64,000 nucleotides of DNA, taken from Adenophora triphylla var. japonica (taxonomy: Eukaryota; Streptophyta; Magnoliopsida; Asterales; Campanulaceae). Below the pieces are notes generated by a model. The model was given only the letters and a program-made list of their open reading frames with translations, made no database searches and was not told where the DNA came from. Of the stretch, positions 35,397 through 47,551 are shown piece after piece. The position numbers and the translations under genes were made by a program. The first letter of the stretch is position 1. The number at the start of each line of letters is the position of its first letter. The DNA is taken from NCBI GenBank assembly GCA_022495995.1, contig JAFEMH010000925.1, positions 248,001 through 312,000 on the forward strand. The letters are read 5' to 3'.

Positions 35397-36275
35397 ATGG
35401 ACAACTTGGGTAGCAAGGCAAGATGGCCAAAAGTAGCAGACAGACCGTCATCTTGGAAAGACAAATCTAAGTGGTGTGCTTACCACGAAGATTTTGGACA
35501 CCCTATCGATAATTGTATCACCTTAAGGAAAGAGATCAGTCACCTGCTTTCAAAAGGGCTTCTTAGGGATCTGCTTGGAAAAAGAAAGGGACTTAATAAG
35601 ACAAAAGAAGCCATAACCGAGACTCCACCTTCACCTCCCCCTGCAACCAAAGTGAACAACTTTATCACAGACGGTTCAGGCATCTGTGGCACTACGTATT
35701 TCGCGGCGAAGCGTCATGCCAAAGATTCCAAAGAAGATAAGTCAGGGCTACCAACACGACGTCCAGATACATCCCCGGGCCAGCAGATCAATTTTTACCA
35801 TGGTGATAAAGAAAACATCCAGGATCGTTATCATGACGGGTTGGTTATTACCTTGCAGATTGCCAACTGCAAAGTGAAGCGTATTCTGATCGACAACGGG
35901 AGCTCAGTCAACTTGATCATGAAGGGTACCTTATAAGAAATGTCAATCCCACTAACAGAGGTTGTGAAAAACTCATTCGTTTAAGTAGGATTCAGTGAGG
36001 AAACAAAGCAAACAATTGGTGAAATTAGACTGCCAGTTTATGTCGAAAGACTGAACTCTATGGAAAAGTTTTGTGTAATTGATTGTCCGTCAACATACAA
36101 TGTCATCTTGGGGAGACATTGGATCCATAGCATGAAGGCAGTTCCATCGACATACCACCAGTGTGTCAAAATGACGACGCCTTGGGGTGTAATAAGGGTA
36201 AGAGGCGATCAGCAAGCTGCCAAAGAATGTTACAAGACGGATATGAAAGCGTGTTCTACTTCCCGTACAACATAG
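35397..36275 (+). pseudogene. Gypsy-A nucleocapsid and protease
   Basis: WCAYHEDFGHPIDNCITLRK (about 35469-35530) is the Tat CHHC nucleocapsid motif. The protease has RILIDNGSSVNLIM (35880-35925), where the catalytic Asp is followed by Asn-Gly (DNG) instead of the usual Asp-Gly/Thr-Gly, and a TAA at 35934. The remaining part, CPSTYNVILGRHWIHSMKAV, is in another frame at 36085-36145. Confidence 0.85.
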
Positions 36276-36278
36276 CAA

Positions 36279-37697
36279 TTGAAGAAAAACGTCAGGGATG
36301 TCTTGGATGCTGCTGAATATGACGTAAGAGAAAAACTTATAGACGCCTCCAACCCTGAAGCTAACGTCTTAGTCGGAGCTGATTTACCTCCTGAAATTGA
36401 GAAAGAGTTAATAGACTTTTTGAAGAGAAGAAGTCTATGTTTTGCCTGGAAACATGAGGATATGACTCGAATAGACAAGAGCATCATAACTCACAAGTTA
36501 AATATCGATCCTACTGTCAAGCCGGTCCATCAAAAGAGGAGAAAATTTGCTCAAGAACGGAATCAAATCATCAAAGAGGAAGTGGAGAGGCTACTAAAAT
36601 CTAAGATGATCAGAGAAGTACAATACCCTAGGTGGCTCGCTAACATGGTGGTAGTAGAGAAGAAAAATGGCAAATGGCGTATATGCGTAGATTTCACTAA
36701 CTTGAACAGATCATGTCCCAAAGATCCATTCCCGTTGCCGCACATCGATTCTCTAGTAGATGAAACAGCTGGCCATGAAGTATTGACTTTCATGGATACT
36801 TCTTCAGGCTATCATCAAATTCAAATGGAGCCCTCGGACCAGGAAGATATTGCCTTCATAACCCCTAAAGCTATATATTGTTATATTGCCATGATATTTG
36901 GACTAAAAAATGCAGGTGCAACTTATCAAAGACTGGTGAACAAGATGTTCAAGGACCAACTCGGCAAGACGATGGAGGTATACATAGATGATATGATAGT
37001 GAAATCCAAAAATATGGAAGACTACGTGCAACACCTTGCAGAAGCGTTTGACATCTTGGAAACATTCAACATGAAGCTGAACCCATCAAAGTGTAACTTT
37101 GGAGTTAGAGCCGAGAAGTTTCTGGGCTACATGGTTACTAACAGAGGAATTGAAGCCAGCCCAGAGCAAATCAAAGCTATTCTTAACCTACAGTCCCCTA
37201 AAACTATCAAAGACGTACATAGATTGACAGGACGGGTAGCAGCCTTGAATCGGTTCATTTCCAAGTCCTCAGAAATGTGTAAACTGTTTTATGACGTCTT
37301 GAGGAAAAATAAGTTGTTTCAATGGACCGAGCAGCATGAAGAAGCTTTCCTAAACCTCAAGAAATATCTCACGTCTGCACCTCTTCTAGCCAAACCGGAA
37401 CCTGGTGAACCTCTATACCTATACCTAGCCGTATCAGAAAGCGCTGTAAGTGCTGTCTTAGTTAAAGAGAATCAAGGTGATCAATATCCCGTGTATTATG
37501 TAAGTAAATCTCTTTTAGATGCGGAAACCAAGTACTCCCATCTAGAAAAACTTATTCTTGCTTTAATTACTGCATCTACCAAGTTACGTCATTACTTTGA
37601 AACGCATCATATTATTGTGAAAACTAACTATCCTATCAGGACCGTCATGAGAACCCCCGAAATGTCAGGGGGATGGCAAAATGGTCGGTCAAGCTAA
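36279..37697 (+). pseudogene. Gypsy-A reverse transcriptase and RNase H (long open frame)
   Basis: A 472-codon frame with all RT blocks: EVQYPRWLANMVVVEKKNGK, WRICVDFTNLNRSCPKD, FMDTSSGYHQIQMEPSDQED, YCYIAMIFGLKNAGATYQRL and the catalytic YIDD at 36981-36992. SKCNFGVRAEKFLGYMVTNR follows. RNase H is present up to KLILALITASTKLRHYFETH. A frameshift at ~37680 breaks the link to the next domain. This is the best preserved RT of the window. Confidence 0.92.
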
Positions 37698-38230
37698 GCA
37701 CGTATGAAATCTCCTATGAACCAAGAAGTGCAATCAAGTCACAAGCGCTTGCAGACTTTGTAGCTGATTTCAGTGCTACGTTGCAACCTGAGGTGGAACA
37801 AGAGGTACATCATCTTGAAGGTAACAATTCTCCTAGATATTGGACTTTGTTCACAGATGGGGCATCCAACTCAAAAGGAGCAGGGTTGGGCATTCTGCTA
37901 AAATCACCTCAAGGCGAATTAATCCCTTAGGCCGTTTCCTGCGAATTCAGGGCGACAAACAATGAAGCTGAATATGAAGCCCTCATCATGGGTTTATCTA
38001 CCGCTCTTAGCATAAGTATCACTCATATTAACGTTTTTACTGATTCCTTATTATTAGTTAACCATTTTAATGGGTCTTATGCGGCTAAGAATGCCAGAAT
38101 GACACTCTATCTCCAACATGTTAAAGCTCTAGCAGCACGTTTTGTTAATTTCTCGTTAGAAGAGGTACCTCGCGAAGAAAATGTTGAAGCTGACGCTTTG
38201 GCCAACCTGGGATCAGCGTGTGGAGCTATG
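37673..38230 (+). pseudogene. Gypsy-A archaeal-type RNase H
   Basis: MAKWSVKLSTYEISYEPRSA is the end of the first RNase H. LFTDGASNSKGAGLGILLKS then starts the second, archaeal-type RNase H, with ATNNEAEYEALIMGL and INVFTDSLLLVNH supplying the further acidic residues. One stop (TAG at 37928-37930) lies inside it. The aRNH is a Tat hallmark. Confidence 0.88.
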
Positions 38231-39461
38231 ATGAATATGAACATTCTGATCATCTACATAAGGTATCCAGCCATAGAACAAACCGAAGAATGTGCAGCCT
38301 TAAATCAATCAAATATTTCTCCTCCAAGCCAAGATGCAGAACCAACCTGGATCCAGCCGATCGTAAAATACTTTCAAGACGGAATCATCCCTCCGAACAT
38401 CAAGAACCAAAGATCATTCAGGATGAAGGTATCTAGATTCATTTTAATCGATAACATCTTATTCAGAAAATCTGCAACAGGTTTATACATGAGGTGTTTA
38501 GAGTCAAGTGAAGTCAATGAGGTTTTAAGAGATCTACATGCTGGCGAATGTGGGAACCATTCTGGGGGCAAATCGTTATCCTCCAAAGCACTCAAGACAG
38601 GTTATTATTGGCCGACGATGAGGCAAGACACAATGGACTACGCCTTTAAGTGTGACGCATGCCAGAGACATAGTAACATCCTACATCAGCCCGCTGAGCC
38701 CCTACATCATGTACTTTCGTCTTGGCCGTTCATGCAGTGGGGCATAGATATAGTTGGAAAGTTGCTAAAATCTTCAGGAGGAAGAGTATTCATGTTAGCC
38801 ATGACAGACTACTTCTCTAAATGGATTGAGGCAGAAGCATACGTACAAGTGAGAGACAAGGAGGTCATTTCATTCCTGAAGAAAAACATCTTGGGCAGAT
38901 TTGGCGTCCCTTCAGAGATCATTTGTGACAACGGTTCCCAATTTATCAGCAAGAAGACTAGAGATTTCTATTCAAGATGGGAATCAAACTGATAACTTCA
39001 ATGCCTGTGCATCCTCAAGCCAATGGTCAAGTTGAGTCAAGCAATAAGTTGATCATCAACAATCTGAAGAAACATCTAGACCAAAAAAGAGGAAGATGGG
39101 CTGATGAGTTACCACTCGTATTATGGGCTGACAAAACAACGTCTAAGAATGCTACAGGGCAAATGCCTTACTCGTTGGTACTTGGCACTGAAGCAATACT
39201 CCCCATAGAGGTAACAATCCCGACTGCAAGATATGGACTGTTGACTCCAGACGACAACAATCACGCTTGGCCCAGGATTTGGATACCGTAGACGAAATTA
39301 GAGACATAGACAAGATTAGGATGGCAACCTATCAACAAAAGATAGCCAGATCGTACAACAAAAATGTGAGGATAAGGCATTTCCAAGCTGGAGACATGGT
39401 GCTGAGGAAGGTGTTCCAAAATACTAGAGAATTGAATGCAGGAAAATTGGCTCCAAAATGA
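38230..39461 (+). pseudogene. Gypsy-A integrase
   Basis: HHCC zinc region near 38535-38665 (HAGECGNHSGGK, CDACQRHSN), core with WGIDIVGKLLKSSGGR and [13 protein letters not shown], then IICDNGSQF (second Asp), and after a frameshift at ~38980 HPQANGQVESSNKLI with the catalytic Glu. The C-terminal part has FQAGDMVLRKVFQNT (39380-39425). A TGA at 39459 precedes the usual EGPY block. Confidence 0.9.
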
Positions 39462-40425
39462 GAAGGCCCTTACCTCATTGACACTGAATCCGGAAAATGA
39501 GCATATTGGTTATCTACCACAGAAGGCGTCAGAATACCTAGGAGCTGGAATGTCATACATCTTAAGCATTACTACATGTAAGTTAAAGTTTATTAAAATT
39601 TTAACGCCAAGGTATGTATCTCTTCTCGAATCTTGTTTCAATTCTTTATTCCTTTTATTCAACTCAAACCCTTACTAGCTTAAGCATCGGAGGGGTGTTA
39701 GCTAAGCTAACACCCAACCCTAACGTATTCTTGTGTTGCAAGATGGAGACCACTCAACATTGGATAAACAACATTGGAAGCAATAGGTGAAACGCCTTGA
39801 AGGGTTAAACTTTTCTTGATGATATAAGGTACACAATTTATTCAAACGCAAAAGCCATATACAACATACATGTAAAAACTATGATTGCATTATCGCCTGG
39901 GCGCACGATTTACACACTTGATTTAAAGGGGAAGACCTCATTCATCTTGCTATATGAATCACGTCTTCCATATTTAAATCAAGTTATGAAACTAAGGTTT
40001 GTGACATTATACATGTCATCAAAAGATCAACTAGTTATAACATCGTTGCATGTTATCTTTACATACTGGTTACAACATTGTTACATGTTGTCTTTTCAAA
40101 CTGGTTATAACATTAACATGTTATCCAAGGTCATGTGGTTGTAACATTTACATGTTACCAACGAACATAAAAAAGAAAAAAAAAAGAGAAAAGCTTGTTA
40201 TAAAGAAAAAAATAATCCAAGCATCACCAGACATGAAAATACCAAAGAAAAAGGCAAAGACGCCCCGTGAATCCAAGATGTTGAACCAACCCAACATCTC
40301 CAAAAACCAATGTACCGACTCTTTTGAGTCTATTACAAACCAAAAATCTTTTTATGAGAACACGCCCTCACCAAATTAATTGTTTTTGAAAAAAAAAGAA
40401 AACATCCCATCCGTCTGGAGATTCT
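39462..40425. repeat. Gypsy-A post-pol spacer with short repeats
   Basis: No gene is seen. At 40030-40160 there are several ~30-bp variants of GGTTATAACATT-ACATGTTAT in tandem. A GTGTTAGCTAAGCTAACAC palindrome lies at ~39697-39715. A-rich runs follow to 40400. Confidence 0.55.
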
Positions 40426-40571
40426 CATTCTGTGTTGCTGTCTTGAGCATCTCCATCCTGCTCAATTTTCTCTTGAGCCTTGGAAGTTACCTCACCCGTC
40501 TTTTCGTCAATAATCCTTTGTAAAGCAGCGTTTTCTTCTTCTTCTTCCAGTTTCTTTGTTCCCCAGCCTGG
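40426..40571 (-). pseudogene. Gypsy-A antisense gene, 3' end (separated by Gypsy-B)
   Basis: The minus strand encodes TKKLEEEEENAALQRIIDEK, continues as a Glu/Gln/Asp-rich tail and ends DAQDSNTE-stop at ~40428. It begins exactly at the Gypsy-B target duplication CCTGG (40567-40571) and continues the coiled-coil exon that ends at 58981. The acidic coiled-coil C-terminus resembles that of the Gypsy-1 antisense gene. Confidence 0.7.
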
Positions 40572-42015
40572 TGTAAGTACCCCAATCTGGATCACCCTCT
40601 TCCGAGCACACGGGAAACACCTCAGACTCACACAAACGCAGTCTCGAAGACCTGTGACACTCAAAAACCCCCAACCAAACAAGGGAGAGACCTTTCTGGG
40701 ACAAAAAGGGACAAAAGGACCTTTTAGGAATTTTTCAAAAATTAGAAAAGCAAATGTGGTCCGTACGGACCTCTTTGCTTTAATGATTACTGAATCCCCT
40801 TAAAGTCTAACTTATTCCCTCAAATCCCGGGAAACATCATTACTTTCCTACATGGTTGGTCCATACGGAACTTATTGCATGCAAGGTTGGTCCGTACGAA
40901 CCTCTTTGCTACCAGACATCATCATGGCCAAATCTTCTTAAAGTCCACATATTCCCTCAAATCGAGGAAAACCAAAAATTTGGATTACCTACAAGGTCCG
41001 TATGGACCTTCTTGCACAAAATCTGGCACTATAAATAGAGGGATCCCCCTCCCTCATTTCACACACCTCCCTCTTTTCTCCTCTCCCCCCAGCCTTCTGG
41101 CACCCCTCTAAGTCCTCTCGAGGCACTCCCGGCCCCTTTCGGATCATTCTGAGGCCTTTCGAGCTCCCTTGTGGTGCTTCGAAGCCTCTCCGAGCGCTCC
41201 CGCGATGCTCCCTCGCTGCCCCGAGGCACTCTGAGGCCCCTCGTGGTACTTCGAGGCCTTGCCTGGTCTTTCCCGAGGCATCCCGGCTCTTTCCGAGTCA
41301 AACCGGCAACTTGAACGCACGCCGAACCTCTGCCCGAGTGATCCCTGCGATCCCAACGCACGCCGAACCTCTGCCCGAGTGATCCCTACGATCCCAACGC
41401 ATGCCGAACCTCTGCCCGAACGCAACCTACAATCCCAACGCATGCCGAAACTCTGTCCGCATCCCGAAGCAATCCCGGTCCGTCCCAGAACGCTATCCCA
41501 TCCTCAAACACTATTCCCCAGCGGAAGACAGACACGAACCAACATTGGTAAGGCTTCCTTCCTACACTATTTCAATACATTTCAATAAAGCAGTGTACAA
41601 TGTAGACATCCGATACAGCATGCATTTTTAAAAGCACATACACACACACACACAACAGTTAAAGAATATTAGGGGTACCGAAAGACTCGTTTTTACGAGG
41701 CGACTCGGGTGAGCTCTAAGATTCTAATATTCTCTTCCCGAGGAGTCATCTGACCTCCGAACTCAAAAATCTCATCACACAAAAACAGTTTATTTTTAAA
41801 CTGATGCCCTTTTTCAATGTTTTGGGCTTAATAAAAACGGCGTGGCGACTCTACAAGCAAAAACACAGCGAGACACCTCCAACACGCAAAAAAACGGAAC
41901 GAGCCAGATGCCGGGGCGCGAATGCGCTGCCTCTCGGATTCGGGCAACTTCCTAAAAAAGCGACAATGCGAGATGACCGGGTATCCGCACGCGAGCCGGT
42001 ATCCGGGTAGTTTCA
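40572..42015 (+). repeat. Gypsy-B 5' LTR
   Basis: Starts TGTAAGTACCCCAATCTGG. U3 holds four GGTCCGTACGGACC-type palindromes (40758, 40858, 40889, 40995), then TATAAATAG at 41030-41038. The R/U5 part is rich in CGCACGCCGAACCTCTGCCC repeats (41300-41460) and contains an (AC)n run near 41640. Confidence 0.93.
40758..41015 (+). promoter_or_regulatory. palindromic U3 elements, 5' LTR of Gypsy-B
   Basis: Four copies of the 14-bp palindrome GGTCCGTACGGACC plus a TCTTTGC-like tail: 40758-40778 (perfect), 40858-40878, 40889-40909 and 40995-41015. The last three carry transition-type changes within the palindrome. Copies 2 and 3 are exactly 31 bp apart. All lie upstream of TATAAATAG at 41030, the position of U3 enhancers. 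Confidence 0.8.
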
Positions 42016-42017
42016 GT

Positions 42018-42035
42018 TGGCGACTCCGCTGGGGA
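42018..42035 (+). other. Gypsy-B primer-binding site
   Basis: TGGCGACTCCGCTGGGGA, two bases inside the 5' LTR end. This sequence is the usual primer-binding site of Ogre-like elements, which I recall as matching a tRNA-Arg. Confidence 0.8.
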
Positions 42036-43354
42036 TTATTTGTTTTAAAAAACTTTTAAATAAAAAACAAAAGATTTTTAAAACGATGATGAGGGTCAAA
42101 CTTTCATTTTACCCCTTTCTTTTACTGTTGTGTGTGTGTGCATGTGCTTTACTTTTTATTTTACAAAAAAAATAAAAATACAAAAAATGCATCAATATAC
42201 ATCTGTGTACATACATTTTAAATTCTTCAAAAACTTCTGCTTTACTCAGAAAAAAGAATTTTAGAGACCGCACACTACTCGCACTGCTACCTCGGTACAC
42301 CGCACGCTACTCGCACTGCTACCTCGGTTACACCGCACGCTACGCGCACTGCTGCCTCGGATACACTGCACACTACAACCCTTAACCCGGAGTGGTCTCA
42401 GTTGCAGTCCGTTTGGTTTTCCTAGGCCTCTTGGATGCGCACATGATCATTCCAAACATCCCATCCTAGCCAAGCGTCAACCCTGCACGTTTGAGTCTTG
42501 AGTCACACTCTGTCCAGACTCGGTTGTTTTACCTACCTCGTGTCATACGGCTGGATATATATCCCATGCCGACCATTTTCTGAGTCGAAGCTCGGAACTC
42601 AAGATCCCTTGTGCAAGCAAAGCGATGAAAGGTCATGCTAAAATCTTGACCCGATCTTGATTTTCCGAAGCTACACCTGCACGATGTTCCGTCCCGATAT
42701 ACATCCATGCTCACATGACACCATGTCATCAAGCCTTTAATACGTCGCCCATGACGATATGACCCACCCAACGCCTAACGTCACGTATCCCTTGCGCAAG
42801 CAAGGTAAAGCAGAGGTCATGCCGAACTCTTGACCCGATCTTGACTCAATGGCCGGCTCGGTTCACTATTCACATGGCTAACGCATTAAAACGAACATGA
42901 CAGGCTCGGTCCTTAGGTTCGATTTTTCTTTTAGGCAAGTGGAAACCGCTTGCCCTATAGGACCCTCGCCCGGGGCTGTCCACCCCGGGATGTCGAAATA
43001 CAAGTGCAAAACGAGGGGCTTATAGCAGCACATTTGCCTCCACTCGACCCTGTGATCTAGCATAGTTGCGAAAAAGAAGAGCAATCTTTTTCAACCTACC
43101 TAGGACTCTTAGAAAACACGTTTTAAGTAAATTAAAACAACAAAAATAAATAAATAAAAAAAAGCGAAAACCGCATGTCACGTGAGCTTTCCCCCTCTTA
43201 TCCCGAAAGGCCTTCCCGTGTCTAAACCTTGCCCATCACCCCTCCAGCGAACCGAGAGTGATCGAGAATACCCGGGAACTACTCTTCCAGTGTCAAAGTC
43301 GCAAGGTCCAACATCCTTCCCAGAGCAGTCACCAGGGCAGTCCGTCAACTCCCC
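42036..43354. other. Gypsy-B untranslated leader with 34-bp tandem repeat
   Basis: No gene is recognised. At 42266-42375 three copies of ACCGCACGCTACTCGCACTG + CTACCTCGGTT-AC occur with a ~34-bp period. A direct repeat (CCCTTGCGCAAGCAA...GGTCATGC...CTTGACCCGATCTTGA) is found near 42606-42660 and 42788-42845. Confidence 0.6.
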
Positions 43355-44340
43355 ATGGCCAAGTCAGTGGATAAGAGCGAAGAAAACGGGACCTTACCCC
43401 CGAGAAATTTCCCAACATTGGAAGAAGTTTGGCAGGTCCTCATGGCTATTGAGAAACGCCAAGGTGAATAACAAGCCTGGATCGAAGGTGCCATGCATCA
43501 CTTCGGAACATTAGCCACCCCCAACCACCTGGGACTTCCAAAGGCATGCCTGCTCCTACAGTTTCTAACGTCTCTCATGGTCTCCCAGAAGTCAACCTGT
43601 TTCCCTCGTACGAGCCATGCAACTACGACATAAAGCTACAAGGCCCCCTGGGGGAGGACATGTCCGGTCAACATCTTGAGGTCCCGATACCACCGTCGAA
43701 CAACGAACACATCTGGTGGGACGTCTGCAATTGCACTGCTTGTCTGGAAATGGAATTCCAAGATGAAATGAACGAGGGCCGCCCTCGAAGAAAGAAGAAA
43801 CCCTCTTCTCAACAAAAACTGAAGAAGAGATACGAATCCGGCGACCCCACAGTTGGAACCCTTGGAGAACCATCAGGAAAGTTTGACTATTACGTCATCT
43901 ACTCCAGCAAATCTCCTCAGCCTAACTCTGCACAAGGCCATAACAATGTCTGCTCCATGATCAGCTGGGACGAGCTCCGCACCGCCACCGACGGCCCGAG
44001 GATCCAAATACCTCAACCCCTGTCTTGGGAAGATCTCAAAGCCACTGTTGACGCTTCGACAAAAGCAATGACGGTAAACGAACTAAAATGCGCAGTATGG
44101 CCCTTTGCCAACCAAGGCCCTCTCATTACAGAAATAGGAGAGACGAGCAAAGCAGCAAAGCCAGAGGTGAATGTCCTGACACGTTTCGGTCAAATACCGA
44201 CGAATCCTCCACGGGCAACAAAAGGCCAGCCATACCTGAGCCACGAACTGAAAAGGGGCCCTACGCCAAAGAAGCCAAAGCCCTTGGCCCGAAGGCTGAA
44301 GATCCTGTCTTAACTCAGCTCAAGCGTACTCAGGCTAACA
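43355..44340 (+). pseudogene. Gypsy-B gag remnant (capsid missing)
   Basis: ATG at 43355 starts MAKSVDKSEENGTLPPRNFP, then EEVWQVLMAIEKRQGE and a TAA at 43469. After a frameshift a 255-codon frame (43546-44313) encodes NIKL-like gag C-terminal sequence: DVCNCTACLEMEFQDEMNEG, a basic patch RPRRKKKPSSQQKLKKR, and VWPFANQGPLITEIG. The central capsid domain found in autonomous relatives is absent. This copy could not form particles on its own. Confidence 0.7.
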
Positions 44341-44347
44341 TCTCACT

Positions 44348-46180
44348 ATGGTCCCTACTCACTTCATCTTACCCGCACAAACTCAAGTTGGAAGAAAGCC
44401 TGGCCCAGATCATGATTCCATCACTGTGACACCTGATGAAGCGGTTCAGATGATCGGCAATGTTCATTATAGCAACATCATCACTTTCACGGAGCTCGAC
44501 CTTCCAAAATTTGGAGCTGACCACAATGAGCCTCTCTACATAACAGTTCAACTTGACGAGCGCCGTCTCCCTCGGGTCTTGGTAGATGGGGGATCATCCA
44601 TGAACGTCCTCCCATCCAAAATGATGGATTTTCTAGGGATCAAAGCAACTGATCTGAAACCCTCAACTCAGGTAATCAAGGCCTATGACTCAACGTCTCG
44701 CCCAGTCTTGGGAATAGCCACCTTGAACCTGTGGTTTGGAAAACAGATGATCCCGACAGACTTCCAAGTCATTGACATCCCGATCACATTCACTGCCATT
44801 TTGGGACGCCCCTGGCTACACCAGATCAATGGGGTGGCATCCACCCTCCATCAGTGCGTAAAGTTCTTCCAAGGAACAGATCTGACCATCATCTACGGTG
44901 ATAGCATAGTCACCGAAAGGACCGACACAAACGGCGTCCCGGTCTTAGAGATCAAACACGACAATGACGGCATGATGCTGACAGGATTCACAATCGAAAG
45001 CCCAAAGGCCCAGGTGTGCCACATAGACCTGCCTTTGATTTGGGACCAGATCCCTCCCCCGATGAAAATGATGAAGCGCATGAACTACATCCCGGGGCTT
45101 GGTTTGGGAAAACGCCATCAGGGTACCCAGCAAATCATCAATATCAAGGAACAGAATACCCTCCATGGCCTAGGATACATTCCTACTCCCGAAGACGCTG
45201 CGGAAGACAAACGAGCTGCACGGAAACGCTCCGCCAATAGCAAAAGAGGCTTGCACGCAATCTCCGATCTTCGCCCTTACAACTTCGACATGACCAAGTA
45301 CTTCACAAAGAAAGATGATAACTTGAATGAAGACAGAAGAAAGGGAACAGAGTTGATCAATGCCAAACAAAGCTGGCCGACAACCATGGACAAGCTCCAT
45401 CAGAACATTGCAAGATTCAGAGGCCTCAAGGCAAATCCCATCAGAAGAGCATTTCTCGACGCACCACCTCTGTCGGGACCCACGACCACCACTATTCACA
45501 ATGAATTTTGGTTCGGGAAAACCCCCTCTTTGGCAGAAGAACTCGAAAAACTCTCTGTCAACACCCCTGCCTTCAACAAGCGGGACGAGTCCATATTCGA
45601 GCTAGCAATGCCCAAGACGAAAGCGAAAGACTCCGCAGACGATGCTTGGAACGAGCCACTGCTCCACCTGCTCTTCAATGAAGAAATCGAGGTGCCAGAC
45701 CTAATCGATTTTGTTTCTGATAACTCTGTGATATCCATGATCGGGAACGGTGACACAAAGCCTTTCAAACCCCGCCTCCTATCAAGCTCATTGGCACTCA
45801 ATAACTGGGCCACCTTCTCCGGACCCACCGCCAGCAAAAAGGACATGATCGAACAATTTGGTCTGACCCCTCGAGTCCTAGAGTCCAGTGTCAAAACCCA
45901 TCCTGAGTCCATTATCTTTGAATTCAAGTCTCTCGAGTCATCTGATGGCCTCACGCCAGAAGATTACGAACTCATTTCCAATAATGTATTCCCGTATGCT
46001 CTTAATGAATGCTTCGATCTTTCCGAGTATCCTCTCATTGCATCTTTAACAACTGATAAATTAACTAACACACAAACAGTTAATAACGATTCACTTGATA
46101 AAGAAGCAGACACATTAAACGAACAATACATTAAGCACATCTTTAAGCATGTTGTCAAACGAGAGAAAAACCGGGCCTAA
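44348..46180 (+). pseudogene. Gypsy-B protease with G-patch
   Basis: A 610-codon frame. It has LYITVQLDERRLPRVLVDGG then SSMNVLPSKMMDFLGI (catalytic DGG in place of DTG/DSG), FTAILGRPWLHQINGVASTL and a G-patch MNYIPGLGLGKRHQG at about 45080-45125. A long linker continues towards RT. Gag to protease is joined by a frameshift (LKRTQANISLWSLLTSSYPH lies in another frame just upstream). An in-frame TAA at 46178 separates it from RT. G-patch domains are known in this group of gypsy elements. Confidence 0.88.
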
Positions 46181-46204
46181 GCTGCCGAGGAGGTTTTAAC
46201 CAAA

Positions 46205-47551
46205 GTGAATTTGGGAACTGCTGAAGAGCTAAAAGAGACGCAAATTGGAAGTTTCTTCACCGGCACAGAGCAAGACACATTGACTGCACTGCTCAAAGAG
46301 TTCGTGGACGTGTTCGCTTGGTATTACCGAGACATGCTCGAATTAGATCCAAACATTATAGAACATCGGATTCCCTTGAATCCCGAGGCTAAGCCCATCA
46401 AGCAAAAGCTACGCCGAATCAAGCCAGAATGGTCTTTACAAGACAAAGAAGAGATCGAGAAGATGCTCCGCGTCGGCTTCATCAGGGTGATCGAATACTC
46501 TACATGGCTCTCCAACATAGTCACGGTCACCAAGGCCAACGGAAAAGAGCGCTGCTGCGTGGACTTCCGAGATCTCAACAAAGCAAGTCCCAAGGACGAT
46601 TTTCCACTACCAAACATTGACATGTTGGTAGACACTACAGCCAATTTCGAGGTCAAGTCCTTTGTGGACGGGTTTGCCGATTACAATCAAATCAAGATGG
46701 ACGAAGAAGATCAAGAAAAAATAGCCTTCACAACCCCCTGGGGAACCTACTGCTACACAGTAATGCCGTTCGGACTAAAGAACGCTGGGGCTACCTACCA
46801 ACGGGCAGCAACCGCCCTCTTCCACGACATGATCCACAAAGAGATCGAAGTGTACGTCGATGACATGACCGTCCACTCAAAAGGATCAGATGGACAACAC
46901 CTCACTGACCTGAGGAAGTTCTTTGACTGCCTTCGAAAACACTCGATGAGGTTAAACCCTGCCAAATGCACATTTGGGGTCAGCCGAGGCAAAGTCTTGG
47001 GATACATGGTCACTGAGCGAGGCATCGAGGTTGATCCTCAAAAGATCAAGGCCATCATCGAAATGAGACCACCGCAAACCCAAACAGAGGTGAAAAGCTT
47101 CATGGGCCGCCTGCAGTATATCAGCCGCTTCGTCAATCAATTGACCTCCATGTGCGAGCCAATCTTCAAACTAATGAAGAAGAATGCCGACGTCGAATGG
47201 AACTCAGAATGCCAAGATGCCTTTGAAGAAATAAAGGCGTACCTTGTGAGTCCTCCGATTCTCTGTCCTCCCCACGAGGAGAAGCCACTGTTGCTATACC
47301 TAACTGTGACCGACACCGCAGTTAGAGCCATGCTCTGTCAAGAAAAGAAAGAGTCGCGAGTCGCGAGCGCCATATACTTCGTCATTCGAAAGTTTCAAGG
47401 CAGCGAACTCAACTACTCAGTCCTCGAGAAAACCTGCGCAGCTCTAGTATGGGTCGTCGAAAAATTACGGCACTACATGCAGTCGCACACGGTACACTTG
47501 GTTTCCATAATGGACCCAGTCAAGTACCTCTTCGACAAACCATCTCTGTAA
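46205..47551 (+). pseudogene. Gypsy-B reverse transcriptase and RNase H
   Basis: A 448-codon frame in the same register as the protease. It has VIEYSTWLSNIVTVTKANGK, CCVDFRDLNKASPKDDFPLP, YCYTVMPFGLKNAGATYQRA and the catalytic YVDD (46853-46864), followed by AKCTFGVSRGKVLGYMVTER and the RNase H remnant with YSVLEKTCAALVWVVEKLRH. A TAA at 47549 interrupts the reading frame in the KPSL-RLAKWS junction. Confidence 0.92.

Noticed and set aside
40480..40803. Gene spanning the Gypsy-A/Gypsy-B junction
   Set aside because: The frame runs from the reverse of the Gypsy-A antisense exon into the Gypsy-B LTR; it is a junction artefact.
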